From the NCBI GenBank assembly GCA_009746045.1, contig RPFO01000156.1:2585452-2649451 (forward strand): 64,000 nt of DNA. Direction: 5' to 3'. The notes below the pieces were generated by a model. That model worked only from the letters and a program-made list of their open reading frames with translations. It had not been told where the DNA came from and searched no databases. Of this stretch, positions 44,088-55,700 are shown one piece after another. A program made the translations under genes and the position numbers. Source of the DNA: Mesostigma viride. Lineage: Eukaryota > Streptophyta > Mesostigmatophyceae > Mesostigmatales > Mesostigmataceae. How positions within the stretch are numbered: position 1 is the stretch's first letter; each line of letters opens with the position of its first letter.

Positions 44088-44142
<55 letters not shown>
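43480..44142 (+). mobile_element. LINE with AP-type endonuclease start joined directly to a LINE B tail (internal deletion)
   Basis: IATYNVHTL, then after a frame change NELVHYCGLYGLDVLGVQEHR: the first two motifs of an exo/endonuclease/phosphatase domain (Asn, then Glu in QEHR). After VDHK the sequence passes at once into 'tgagattagcatcgtactcc' and GACATGCAAGTACTTACTT, the LINE B 3' end, with a dozen ACTT units. The rest of the endonuclease and all the reverse transcriptase are absent. Two frames are needed, so it is also mutated. Confidence 0.75.
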
Positions 44143-44143
<1 letters not shown>

Positions 44144-44239
44144 AGGTATGGCACAGCTAGGCAACAACTAGTAGGCATTGCTGCCATGGCGGCAGTGACT
44201 ACAAATGGATACAAACTAGGGCTATTCAAGCTATTCTAG

Positions 44240-45440
44240 CCCGCAGGGGGCGCGTCCACATGTATCTTGTGGTTGATCATCAGGTCCCCGCCCCTAGCTC
44301 CAGTACACCTTGGGCTTCTGGGGGTCCTGCTTATGGCGGAGGTATTCCGGCCACAGGTCGCGTCGCTGCTGTTGCTGAGCGGCCGGGGGTGAGGTCGTCA
44401 TCCAGCGTCCAGGTGAGGTCGTGCAACCGCTTGCGACGAGAGAGGAACCGCTGCTTATCCTCAGGGGAGAGGAAGGTAAGCAGGATTGGTGGGGGAGCCG
44501 CCTTGTCCCGTGAGTGGGGAAGGCGGTGGCACCCACGCAGTTCTATACCTCACCTACCAGGCCCACGAGGGTATAAGGAGCTGGCGAGGGTGGTTGACGT
44601 CTCACCTGGCTTCTGGGGGAAACGACACAGCACCGACCACCCGGCAGTCGCGGCGGGCGAGGTCGGTGGCCTCCCGTTGTTGTGCCTGGCGAAGGTTTTC
44701 AAGCTCAGGACTGGAGTTTCGTAGCGATGGCGTCGGTATAGTTGAGGCGGTCGCTGTCCGCAGCAGGTCCGCATGGGAAAGGGGCAGGTGGTCGCCAGCA
44801 TCCTGCCGGGGGGGCTGGGATGCGATGGTGGCCATCTGCTCCGCTATCTTTGGGACCTGTGAGGCCAGGGCCTCGGTGTGGGCGGTGATGGCTTCAAGCT
44901 TCTTCATGAGCACGCCACACTTGCCCTCCACCTGGGTTAGGCGAGAGACAAGTGCAGCGTGCGTTTCAGTCAGATGCCTGCGCCGCGGTGTGCAGCGCCG
45001 TGAACTGGGGCTGACTTGTGGACGACCTTGGTTTCCACATTGGAGACCCGGGCCTCCACCGTGTTGAGCGTCGTGTTCAGCGAGGTCAGCTTCTCGGCCA
45101 ACGGCCAGGTCACGTGCTCCTCCAGCACTGCTCAGATGTCACAGTCCTTGCAGAGGGAGGGAGCCGATGTGGCTGTCGGCTGCGCAGGCTGGGCTGGGGT
45201 GCGGATCTTGGCGACGATTTTGTCCATAGGTAGCTGGAAGAAGCTGCACATGATCTAGCGAGGCGGTGGTTGAGATCTGGCCTGGCGAAGAACGCCTCCA
45301 TATGCCGTAGGCAGGGATGGGCCCTAACTAAGGGCCCAAGGAGCTTGCGTTCCTGTGCTAAGAAATGCGCACTATTTCGGCGCATTCTTCTTTGGTCAGT
45401 TGCAGCCAGTTGCTGAAAGAAAAGCGGTCGTAATCTGGTA
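44240..45440 (-). pseudogene. Degraded LINE ORF1, closest to family C
   Basis: Minus-strand pieces in several frames: coiled-coil part (KKLEAITAHTEALASQVPKI, 44931-44602), then QQQQRRDLWPEYLRHKQ and KPKVYW up to 44240. Both resemble the blocks of the copy at 25663. Many frame changes mark it as old. Confidence 0.7.
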
Positions 45441-45469
45441 GGCCGGTACTTTCGCCATTTGTGTCCGTG

Positions 45470-45835
45470 GCTGACTTAGATATTAATTAATTAACTAATT
45501 AGACTCGTGCTCCCGTTGGGGAGTCACGGAGCATTAGCCCCGATGGATGGATGGATGGGTGCAAACAGTCCTAGGTACCGGTCTAATCTATCTACCACAG
45601 CTATCTACTAACATCTATCAACATCAACTCTACCATAGGGGACCTGTCTGGCTTGCTTCCTGTATGTTTGCACACGCGGGCGCTTCCCCACGGGGGGGGG
45701 CTAGCTCGTTGTCTTCTATGACCTGGGCCACTTGGCCTTGTCCATAATCTTTTTCCAAATCACGGAGAGGCCAAGGCCCCCCATGTCCTCTACTAGCTGT
45801 TCTTTGAAGGTGCGGGGACTTACGATATGGCTGGG
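45470..45835. other. Stem-loop end and spacer; no gene
   Basis: GACTCGTGCTCCCGTTGGGGAGTCACGG with TTAA units on its left is another copy of the end seen at 43300 (opposite strand), followed by a short GGAT run. Confidence 0.5.
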
Positions 45836-45962
45836 GCATGATGCAGACAGTATTTGTAACCTTCGTGTAATTATCAAGGAGACAACAAAATTATATTTCG
45901 AATGAGACTAGCATACCCCATGGCATGCATGCGCATGACACGCAAGTACTTACTTACTTTGC
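45836..45962 (+). mobile_element. LINE B 3' end containing a short MITE-end insertion
   Basis: 'atgatgcagacagtatttgt' to GACACGCAAGTACTTACTTAC is LINE B. Compared with 41960-42085 it carries TATCAAGGAGACAAC, the terminal motif of the MITE at 60943, after GTGTAAT. Confidence 0.65.
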
Positions 45963-46692
45963 TGACGTTCCTCACCGCGTTGGGCTGTGGCTGAGCCGCG
46001 CCCCACATGGATTGATCGATACCCTGGCCACGGTCAGTATAGGCTTCTTTTCATCAATCCTTGGGACGGTTTAATTGTGCATTCCGTGGCTCCCCAACAG
46101 GACCGCATGTACGGTAATGAATTCAGTAATGTTCATTTGATAGGGTAATCGGATAATGGGGAGGCCATGGTTCGAGCCCAATACACGCATGCACAATTGC
46201 CGTCACACAAATCAATTACTCTGCAGGCGATACTAGTACTCCATGGAAACAAGGAGTCCTCTACACTCGGCTTCCGGCCAGATCCAGGCCAGCTGACTGG
46301 GCAGGTCGCTGCCTGGGCATGTAGCACGATGAGTGCGCTGCATGAATATAAATGGTGCATGTCGCCAACGGCCCACACTGTGCCCAGCCAACAAAAAAGA
46401 ACCCAAACGGGTACCCATGGGGCGCGTACAGAAAACGCGGCATCTGGGCACCCCTGTGGAGCAGGGTAATCGAATTTCGTTTCACAACATTGTAGGGCTC
46501 CACTATCCACACGCGCACCAAGTGCCAGCCAAACATGCGATCCCCTTGGCCGGAGCCACGGCAACCTCATTAACCGGCCAGAGAGAGTGACCAGTCACCA
46601 GTTTCCTTGCAAGGGTACCCATTGCCCAATCGCCACGCACACCGGCTTGTAAAGTGTAAACATGACGGTCCACGGAATTTCCTCCACGCATG
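45963..46692. other. 3' flank of BCD1; no gene recognised
   Basis: Unique-looking sequence. 46085-46110 has 'ccgtggctccccaacaggac', similar to the stem-loop ends. Open frames on both strands lack known motifs. Confidence 0.4.
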
Positions 46693-49600
46693 TCAAGCTC
46701 CCGTGTCAAGGACGGCTGCGTTATCCGGCTCCCATTGCCTCTTCGTCCCCACCCCAGGAGGCATCGGCCTTTCAAGCCTGTCCCCATCACCAGATTCATG
46801 ACCCCCCCATCGGCCGCCAAGATGCCCCCCCCGCCCTCGCCCCATTCCCCGCCCCCGCCCCCTCCCTCTTCCCCGCCCCCTCCCCCGTCCCTGTCCTTGC
46901 CCTCGGCTCCCTGCGCCTAGACCGCGGGTCAAACTCGCCAGCTCCTGTAACGGCTCCACCCCCGGCCGTTCTTCACCCTCCTCCAGCACCGGGAAGTGGT
47001 GCACCTCGTCTGGCCGCGCGACGTGGATCACTGGAAACTCCACGACCACTTTGCCGGCCAGCTGCGACAACAGGGGTTGGGTGGGGTCCAGGCGGTGGTA
47101 GCGCGGCGCGTTGGCCTGCTCGCAAAGTGGGGCAACCCGGGGGAAACGGGTTTAGTGAACATCGGGCAACGCGGGGGCAATGGGTTTAGTGAAAGTGGGG
47201 CAAAGGGTGTGGTAGCGCACGTGCACACGCGCGGTGCAGGCGCGAGCACAGCCGAGGCAGGCCGGGGGGGAGATGCAGGAGAGACAAGGCCAGGGTGAGT
47301 CAATCATGTCGCACCGATGGCTTCACTCTGGCGAGTGGTGACTAGTCTGGACATTGGCCCACTATACAATCATCAATCGCATTCCATTCTTAAACGAGAC
47401 GACACTATTGGGAAACGGTGTCTGCGGCCCAGAGCATGTTGCGCAGAAAAACTTCTCTCTATATATAGCCATTGTCCCTTAAACGCGTGGTAATTACAGA
47501 GTGTACGCGTAGTGGAAGAGTATCCTGCGATGCACTCTAAGAAGTTTGAAACGACTTGCACCAAGTGGGACGTGATTATGATTCTTGCTTTTACGTAGTG
47601 TACCACCTGCATGCCACGAGAGACGTCGTACGCTCCTTTATTCGTACCCATCTGATGCATTCTACGCGGTTATTTTTGTATTATTGATGAAGTAATGTCA
47701 CGGGGGTTGCTTCTTTACTGGGAAGACACGGCAATGGCAACACGGCAGGACCGTAAGGCCAGATTACCAGGGCTGGTGGTCTGATGGACAAGGGCAGCAT
47801 GTGCTGTGTCCCGACCCAAGGCACAGAAGCCCGTTTCCGAGCCCCAAGCAGGCTGATACTGTGACAGGGTTTAGGGTCTTACGCTTGTGAAACAAACAAG
47901 CGGCAATGGCAGCACGAGCTATCATCCCAAGGAATTTGCAAAAGTTGAAGAAAGTGTTTTATTAGTAGTAGAGGATCAAGGCACGGCCGATGCACATGCA
48001 CAGCGGCCGGCGAAAAGGCGGCCCGCATCCCATGACCCAGGGACCCACCTGGCAGCCCTCCACGCGCAGGAACAGGCCCAGCTTGTCCACGCCGCAGGAG
48101 GCATACTTCTGGAGGCGGAAGCGCGAAGAACCCTGGGGTGCGCTCAGCTGCGCCGCCAGCACCTCACCGAGCGTCTTGTTCTCGTTCACGCTGCAAGAGT
48201 ATAGTTTGGTTTCCGGCAGTTTGGAGTTTCGGGCAGCTTCGCTTTTGACTTAGTTCACTTTGCCAATGGCGGAAGGTGGGGGTGGGAATGAGACAGGGAC
48301 GAGAAAGGGGAAAGGGGAAAGGGGAAAGGGGAAAGGGGAAAGGGGAAAGGGGAAAGGGGAAAGGGGAAAGGGGAAAGGGGAAAGGGGAAAGGGGAAAGGG
48401 GAAAGGGGAAAGGGGAAAGGGGAAAGGGGAAAGGGGAAAGGGGAAAGGGGAAAGGGGAAAGGGGAAAGGGGAAAGGGGAAAGGGGAAAGGGGAAAGGGGA
48501 AAGGGGAAAGGGGAAAGGGGAAAGGGGAAAGGGGAAAGGGGAAAGGGGAAAGGGGAAAGGGGAAAGGGGAAAGGGGAAAGGGGAAAGGGGAAAGGGAAAG
48601 GGGAAAGGGGAAAGGGGAAGGGGAAAGGGGACAGGGGAAAGGGGAAAGGGGAAAGGGGAAAGGGGAAGGGGAAAGGGGAAAGGGGAAAGGGGAAAGGGGA
48701 AAGGGGAAAGGGGAAAGGGGAAAGGGGAAAGGGGAAAGGGGAAAGGGGAAAGGGGAAAGGGGAAAGGGGAAAGGGGAAAGGGGAAAGGGGAAAGGGGAAA
48801 GGGGAAAGGGGAAAGGGGAAAGGGGAAAGGGGAAAGGGGAAAGGGGAAAGGGGAAAGGGGAAAGGGGAAAGGGGAAAGGGGAAAGGGGAAAGGGGAAAGG
48901 GGAAAGGGGAAAGGGGAAAGGGGAAAGGGGAAAGGGGAAAGGGGAAAGGGGAAAGGGGAAAGGGGAAAGGGGAAAGGGGAAAGGGGAAAGGGGAAAGGGG
49001 AAAGGGGAAAGGGGAAAGGGGAAAGGGGAAAGGGGAAAGGGGAAAGGGGAAAGGGGAAAGGGGAAAGGGGAAAGGGGAAAGGGGAAAGGGGAAAGGGGAA
49101 AGGGGAAAGGGGAAAGGGGAAAGGGGAAAGGGGAAAGGGGAAAGGGGAAAGGGGAAAGGGGAAAGGGGAAAGGGGAAAGGGGAAAGGGGAAAGGGGAAAG
49201 GGGAAAGGGGAAAGGGGAAAGGGGAAAGGGGAAAGGGGAAAGGGGAAAGGGGAAAGGGGAAAGGGGAAAGGGGAAAGGGGAAAGGGGAAAGGGGAAAGGG
49301 GAAAGGGGAAAGGGGAAAGGGGAAAGGGGAAAGGGGAAAGGGGAAAGGGGAAAGGGGAAAGGGGAAAGGGGAAAGGGGAAAGGGAAAGGGGAAAGGGGAA
49401 AGGGGAAAGGGGAAAGGGGAAAGGGGAAAGGGGAAAGGGGAAAGGGAAAGGGGAAAGGGGAAAGGGGAAAGGGAAAGGGGAAAGGGGAAAGGGGAAAGGG
49501 GAAAGGGGAAAGGGGAAAGGGGAAAGGGGAAAGGGGAAAGGGGAAAGGGGAAAGGGGAAAGGGGAAAGGGGAAAGGGGAAAGGGGAAAGGGGAAAGGGGA

Positions 49601-51303
49601 AAGGGGAAAGGGGAAAGGGGAAAGGGGAAAGGGGAAAGGGGAAAGGGGAATGAACGAGGTATTGGAGGATTATGTGACAAAGGAAAACGAGTTAAGTTAT
49701 TTATTACGCTTGGGAAGTGGACGGAAAGGAGATCAGGGTTGCTCATGAAAGGGCCATGAAAGCTGTTGAACAAATGAACTCGCGTATGGGCAAAGCTCAT
49801 GCAGGACAAAAGGAGAATCATGGGATACCTGGCGAGCTAAGATGACTGATAGGCGTGTGCGTAGCGGTGAACCAAGTGTGGCATCCATGCGGGGGATAAA
49901 GCATGGGGCGCACGCCCTGGAAACGGATGCAAGGCCAGGAATGTGTGGGCACGGTGGTGATCAACGAGACAACCAACTACATGGAACCAACTATGTACCT
50001 AAAACGAGGCCACGAGCTAAAACAAGGCCTGAGGACACAACTGCCTATCAGCATATGACAAGGCCGGCAACTATAATGAGGCAACTGCCTGTTGGGCTGT
50101 ACGAAGCACGGGGAGGTCCGCGTTAGGAATACTGTTAGGCATATAACAAGTAATTATAATGTGAGGCACAATGCTGTCAGCACCAAGCACAATCCTGTCA
50201 AGACTATGCCCAGTATGCTGCCAGCGCTGAGCCCAGTAGACCACAAAGGCAGAGCGAGGCGGGCTGGACTTAAGAGACTTTCCATACATTCTGGAATCTT
50301 TTTCTTCTCTTTTTTCATCTATAGAAAAATCATAAAGCCAATTCAAACTTTGAAAAGAATATGTTCGCAATTCGGTGAAAAAAAACTTTTTCCTTTTTTT
50401 CCAATCTGATTTTATTATCTAAAGGCAAATTAGAAGAATTACCTTGACTCACGTATAAACTATGAAGCCAACCCTGGTGTCTTACCTGTCATCCGCCCGC
50501 GTCGTATTTTCTCCACCGAATACCCATTCGACGCGCCAGTGAATACAACGTTGCCTGGGTACCACAGATAGGCAGTGGCATTCGGGAGCGCGCGCCCCGG
50601 GCGCATGACGATACGAAAGAGTTGTCTCGATTATGCAAAGTATGGCAGGCAAGAAGGGAAAAAATAGATGGGTATGCACCGAAACGCACTGAAGACAAGG
50701 TTGGAAACTCGAACCTCTTGTGGTAGTTCGATGTATTCTCTTTCCGTCGTTGCATGCCAGTGGGCAGGAGCAGTAACTTTATGCCTCTCTGGTTCGCCTG
50801 CGCTTGTAATGAATGCAGGCCAGGCCGGCGTGATGCCGCCCCTTCGTTCAGTACTTCGTCGTTCCGCCGCGCGCTGTCGCTCTGGCGATTGCTTTCTTCC
50901 AGAAACCTGAAGTCTGGATACCGACCCCCGCAAACAAAAGATGGATTCCATGCAAAAGAGGAGTTCACGAGACGACTGTTTTGTCAGTGCCAGTCGCTCC
51001 GCGTTGTCAAACACTACAATTAAACCAACGACGGCCGGCAGCGCAACTGGCAGCGCAGTGCCCATACCTTGCATTGATTTATCCCATACCTGACAGAAGC
51101 TGGGCCTCATCAAACTCCGAAAGAGGAACAAATCGTGTTTTGTCACGCTCCCCGGAACAGCCCGTTTGCTGTTTATGTGCTCTGCAGCATTCCAAGCTGC
51201 ACGTGCGCATCTCACATCGGGGGCAGCAATACTTGTGAGGTTTTTCTGTGCATAGTCCGCACATAATGCGGCTGACCTCGCTGCTACTCGCTAGATCCAC
51301 CAT
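46693..51303 (-). CDS. BCD1: Box C/D snoRNA protein 1 (BCD1/ZNHIT6), HIT zinc finger
   Basis: Five exons on the minus strand: 51303-51090, 50913-50715, 50554-50486, 48190-48049 and 47115-46693. Phases agree and the product is 348 residues. The N-terminus holds a full HIT-type finger with ligands C15, C18, C27, C30, C35, C39, H43 and C49. It is followed by RDKTRFVPLSEFDEAQLLS, FRFLEES, NQRGIKLLLLPTGMQRRKEN and IHWRVEWVF. Exon 4 gives KTLGEVLAAQL; exon 5 gives YHRLDPTQPLLSQL and GKVVVEFPVIHVA. The same chain of motifs occurs in yeast Bcd1 and human ZNHIT6, nuclear factors that guide early box C/D snoRNP assembly. After the conserved part comes a tail with a (GR)n run, unusual for the family. 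Intron 3 (48191-50485) holds the long GGGGAAA tract. Confidence 0.92.
48305..49650 (+). repeat. (GGGGAAA)n satellite, about 1.35 kb, pure purine on the + strand
   Basis: About 190 copies of a 7-bp unit with a handful of 6-bp or altered units (for example near 48595, 48620, 49380 and 49445). It lies inside BCD1 intron 3, so the transcript carries (UUUCCCC)n. Frames such as (GKGERGK)n or (FPLSPFP)n are artefacts. Confidence 0.97.
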
Positions 51304-52708
51304 GTTCGAAATATCTCGTAAACTAGAAATACATCTTACCATTAACCATGTTTTCGTAGTTATTGTCCAGGAATAGTTGTCTCAATATTATTGTGGCCCC
51401 TCGACTTTGCTACCATCGCCAGTAAATGCGGCCTTCAGGGCGCTGCAGTTGTTGAATGCTGACGGCTGAGACTGGTGAGCTACTTCTTTTGGCTGCCACG
51501 GCGATGCTCTACTTGCTTGCCCTTTTTACTGCTGGCTGGCACGAATTAGCGCCAGGCATGACTGCATGAGACAAGGAATATCCGACGCATCCCAGCGCGA
51601 GGACCAGCCCGTTTCGTCTTACGTGGCCAACAATGATTGACTGGGACTACCGGTTCGTACCTTACCTATCTTGAGACATGGACCGCGTTGTGCCGTCCAA
51701 GCGCGTCGCCTGAGTGTGCCGTTTCTTAACGCCACACCAACACGTCCCGCAGTCCCTTCTTTCTCAGCCTCGATGCGCTGTGAGTTGTGAGCCTCACCCT
51801 ACCAGCAGGCATCTCCAGTTCTCCACGTTCCAGCTCGGCGCGCCTTCCCGTGTGCGGACGCTGTTCCAGAAGCGCTGGGTATTGGGCGCGCTTGCGGCCA
51901 TGCGCTGGTGCCTGCTAGTTTTCTCAACGGCTCACGTCCACGTTCACAGCTGGGCAGATCCCGCTGGTATTAGGGAGCCGGGGAGAGAGAGCCAGCCCGT
52001 CTCGAGTGCCATTGGATCGCAGACGCGGGTTTTGAGTGCCGGGGTGTAGGCATGCCGAAGCTAAACGGGCGCCATATGCGCGATGTCGGACGAGAGGTTG
52101 AACGAAAAGTCATTGACCCCCGATGAGGGTAAGGTGGGCTTTGGGGAAGAGCGGGTGTTCGCAGTGCTGCTTGGCCACTGGCAGGAGGTTAACAACCGTG
52201 GCTAATGGGATGGATGTCATGATGTGTTTTTGCATGGGTTGTACAATGTGGCAGTTAGCGCGGAGCTCCTGGAACTCACAAAGCTCGGTGGACTGAACCT
52301 GCGCAAAGACGTTTTTGATATCGTACGTCGCCTTCCTTCTGCCCCTCCTTTTTTAAAAGCTATATGATCCCTCGGTTACCTTTCCTGTATTCTTTTCCTT
52401 CTATATTTACCGCCATTAGCACAGCATTCTAGTCCATGATGTAGCGGCCTTCGTCGATTGACCTTGGAACCGGGAAAGACGACCCTCAAAGAGTATCTGC
52501 ACGGCTGGTTTGTCTTCCGTGTGTCATTTTTGCAGTTGCTCGACTTGACCCGGCTGGACGTTGTCCCAACTGCGGTTTCCCAAGTATTGAAGTCGCTGGC
52601 TGTGAAAGCACGGCCACCAACTCCATCGAGGTGATACGAGATTATCATCTTACTATTCTTCGGGTAGTGGCGCCTTAGCGGCTTCTTCGTTACTTCCAAT
52701 CTACAACC
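51304..52708. other. Divergent region between BCD1 (-) and AP-1 mu (+), with possible exon remnants
   Basis: It should hold both promoters. On the + strand, about 51808-51910 encodes LQFSTFQLGAPSRVRTLFQK and, after it, RWVLGALAAMRW behind a CAG. 52083-52365 encodes a frame starting MSDERLNEK with one in-frame TAA at about 52203 and continuing DVFLHGLYNVAVSAELLELT. Both look protein-like, but I cannot name the family and cannot join them. Confidence 0.35.
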
Positions 52709-55700
52709 ATGGCTGCCGCATCGGCCATTTTCTTCCTCGACGTCAAAGGACGGGTTCTGATTCATCGTGATTATCGTGGGGATGTCCCTTCGTCTTTTGC
52801 GGAGCGTTTCTTCACGAAGGTCATGGAGTCAGAGGTAAGTGCTGCAGCCATTTTCTCATATTTGAGTGGATTCTAGTATGATCCCTTTGTCTCTCAGTGA
52901 ATGACTTCTATTGATCCTGGTTTCTGCTGATGTGCCTGCCTGCATCCTCACACAGTTTGCGTGGCTACTGCTTTTGCTGGCTTTCCCTTTCTGCCTTCCT
53001 TAACAGAACGAATCCGATGTCCGACCAGTGATTTATGACGATGGCGTCACATCGGTGTATGTCCAGCACAACAACCTCTACCTGATGCTCTGCACCCGGG
53101 CGAATGCGAATGCCATGAGCCTTCTGCTCTTCCTGTATCGGATAATCGAGGTAAGAATTACTAAAGTCAGTTTTGTAGGCGACTGCCACGGTTTCCCCCC
53201 TGCTCTGCAAGCACTTGCTACTAGCAGTTCTTGTTCACCCTCTCTTTTCCTGCAATGGCTGTTGGCTTTCGTGTGTAAAATAGCTTCATTGAACGGAATG
53301 GATCGAATTCGAAGTTTGGTCTGCCATTCACTGTACCATTCTTGCTTTCCAGCACTCACACTGCTCATTTTCTAACAATTTCTTTCCTTGCATCTGCCAG
53401 GTGTTCAAGAACTACTTCCAAGAGCTCAACGAGGAGTCTCTGCGGGACAACTTCGTGGTTGTGGTAAGTGGTGAACTCTTTGATAGATCTTTATGGATTG
53501 AATGACATTAAATGTCACCGGGGAGGAATTTTTGCTGTTGGAAGGGTCTCCCCCCCCTGTGTTGAGGATTAGTTTTCTCTTGCCATGCTTGGTCACTCCT
53601 GCATGGCTTTGATCGTATATGGACTCCGATTGCCAGTCCGTTTTTTTAAAATTTCTCCTTCCAAGAACATCAATGGCTCTAAGACTGGCTACCTTTTACA
53701 TGCAAGTCAATAAACATTATGATGATAATCATATGATGTCAATATGATTTATGATTTCACATGGCATGGTTGCGTATTCAGTTGATTATGAAGGTTGACG
53801 CGTTGTTTTGCTCTGTGTCTTTCCTAACAACTTTTCTGTGTAGCCTTTTGAGACTGCTGGTACGCTTAACGAATGTCTTGCATTTATTTGTACCAATAAT
53901 TCACGGAATGACATGGTCTCTATGTGCTCCTCTTTACAGCAACAGACTGGGGCTTGGATGGGTAGGCAGTCAAGATGCTCATGGCATCGCCAGGACTTGC
54001 ACTGATACCATATTCCCAGGTTCTTTGTGTGCTGCTGTGGGCGCCCCTTCTCCCCAACCGTGCAGTACGAGCTCTTGGACGAGATGATGGACTATGGTCA
54101 CCCGCAGTACACCGAGGCCAAGATCCTGCAGGAGTACATCAAGGTGGGCGCACACAAGGCGGAGGTGACGGCGCGGCCGCCCATGGCGGTGACCAACGCG
54201 GTCTCGTGGCGCTCAGAGGGCCTCAAGTACAAGAAGAACGAGGTCTTCCTGGATGTGGTCGAGAGCGTCAACCTGCTGGTCAACGCCAACGGGACGCTCG
54301 TGCGCTCCGAGGTGGTCGGCGCGCTCAAGTTCCGCACGTACCTCAGGTAAGGCGGTTTGCAAACCCTTCCCCTAGTCTGTAGGCATCAAGGGGAGATAAT
54401 GACCTAATGCTTTGTTTGTATATTTGTATGTAGCGTGTAAATTTTGCCATGTGTTTTTCGTTGGAATAAGTTAGAGGCGGCAGCTGGCTTGGTAGTCCAA
54501 ACAGAATAGTTTGATAAATTGTCGTGGCATGCTCAGCCTGTCGGTTTGTGGCAAGCGCCTTTTTGGAGTGTCCACATGCGTGCTTATGCACGCATGGGTG
54601 CGCTTCTATGTTTAGGAAATGGCTCGTGCTTACGTTGTCTCGCGTGATCTGGGTGGTAATCCCTGGTGCCCTCGCCAAATGTGCCCGGCAGTGGCATGCC
54701 CGAGTGCAAGCTGGGCCTGAATGACAAGGTGCTGCTGGAGAACCAGGGGCGCAACACGTCCAAGGGCAAGGCCGTGGACCTCGATGACATCAAGTTCCAC
54801 CAGTGAGTGCACACACGGGCAAGGAGTGTTTTGGGCTGTGAGGGGAATGCCTGTGGGCAGCATTAGTTATTAGTTTGCAATCTGCAGTGCAATGTGATGT
54901 ATGGCTTGCTGTGCTGGCCTGTAGAGGATGACAGGTGTAGTTTCTTTGTCGCTTGCATTGTGAGTTTTGGAGGAGTTTCCTTGAGAGGCCACATGGAGGC
55001 CTTCTGCTCGCAGTCTTGAATCATCTGGTGTCATTTAGTGCTGGGATCAGGCTATCTGCATGTAATATTGTGTGTTGACTGAGATGCTTGTATCCCTGGC
55101 GACACGCCAGCTGGCTACAACAGGTGCCTAATGGTACACTGCATTTGCGGATTGCCCTGTGCGCAGGTGCGTGCGTCTGGCTCGTTTCGAGAACGACCGC
55201 ACCATCTCCTTCATTCCACCCGATGGCGCATTTGACCTGATGACCTACCGTCTCAGCACGCAGGTATGAGGCGCTGCGTTAGTGATATGTGATGCTCCAG
55301 TACAGAACCGTCTGAAATGTGGCGGTTCCGCCAGGCCTTCGCCTTGCGTCCCCGCAGGTGTTCTTACAGTAGGGTAGTAAACATGCTCTGGCGATGTTTG
55401 TTTTCCATTCCTCTGCACCTGCTCGCATGCTTTCGTCACATGTCGCCTTTTTGGCTGCGCGAGTCCACTCACCAGGGTCCTGTTGGTTCCATCCCATGCA
55501 AACTCGATTTGCTGACTCCTTGCAGGTCCGCCCGCTGATCTGGGTTGAGTGCCAAGTGGAGCGCCATTCCCGCAGCCGTGTGGAGTACATGGTGAAGACG
55601 AGGAGCCAGTTCAAGGAGCGCAGGTAGGCATACTAGGTGTTCTGTGTGTCCAGGGTGGTTGCCATTACAACGTCAACATTCCATCAGGTTTAGTGTCTTT

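Noticed and set aside
46141-46180. Pol III A and B box-like pair (TAGGGTAATCGG, GGTTCGAGCCC)
   Set aside because: No tRNA fold and no second copy in the window; could be chance in sequence of this length.
48250-49821. Open frames of about 500 codons with GKGERGK or FPLSPFP repeats
   Set aside because: Translation of the (GGGGAAA)n satellite within a BCD1 intron.
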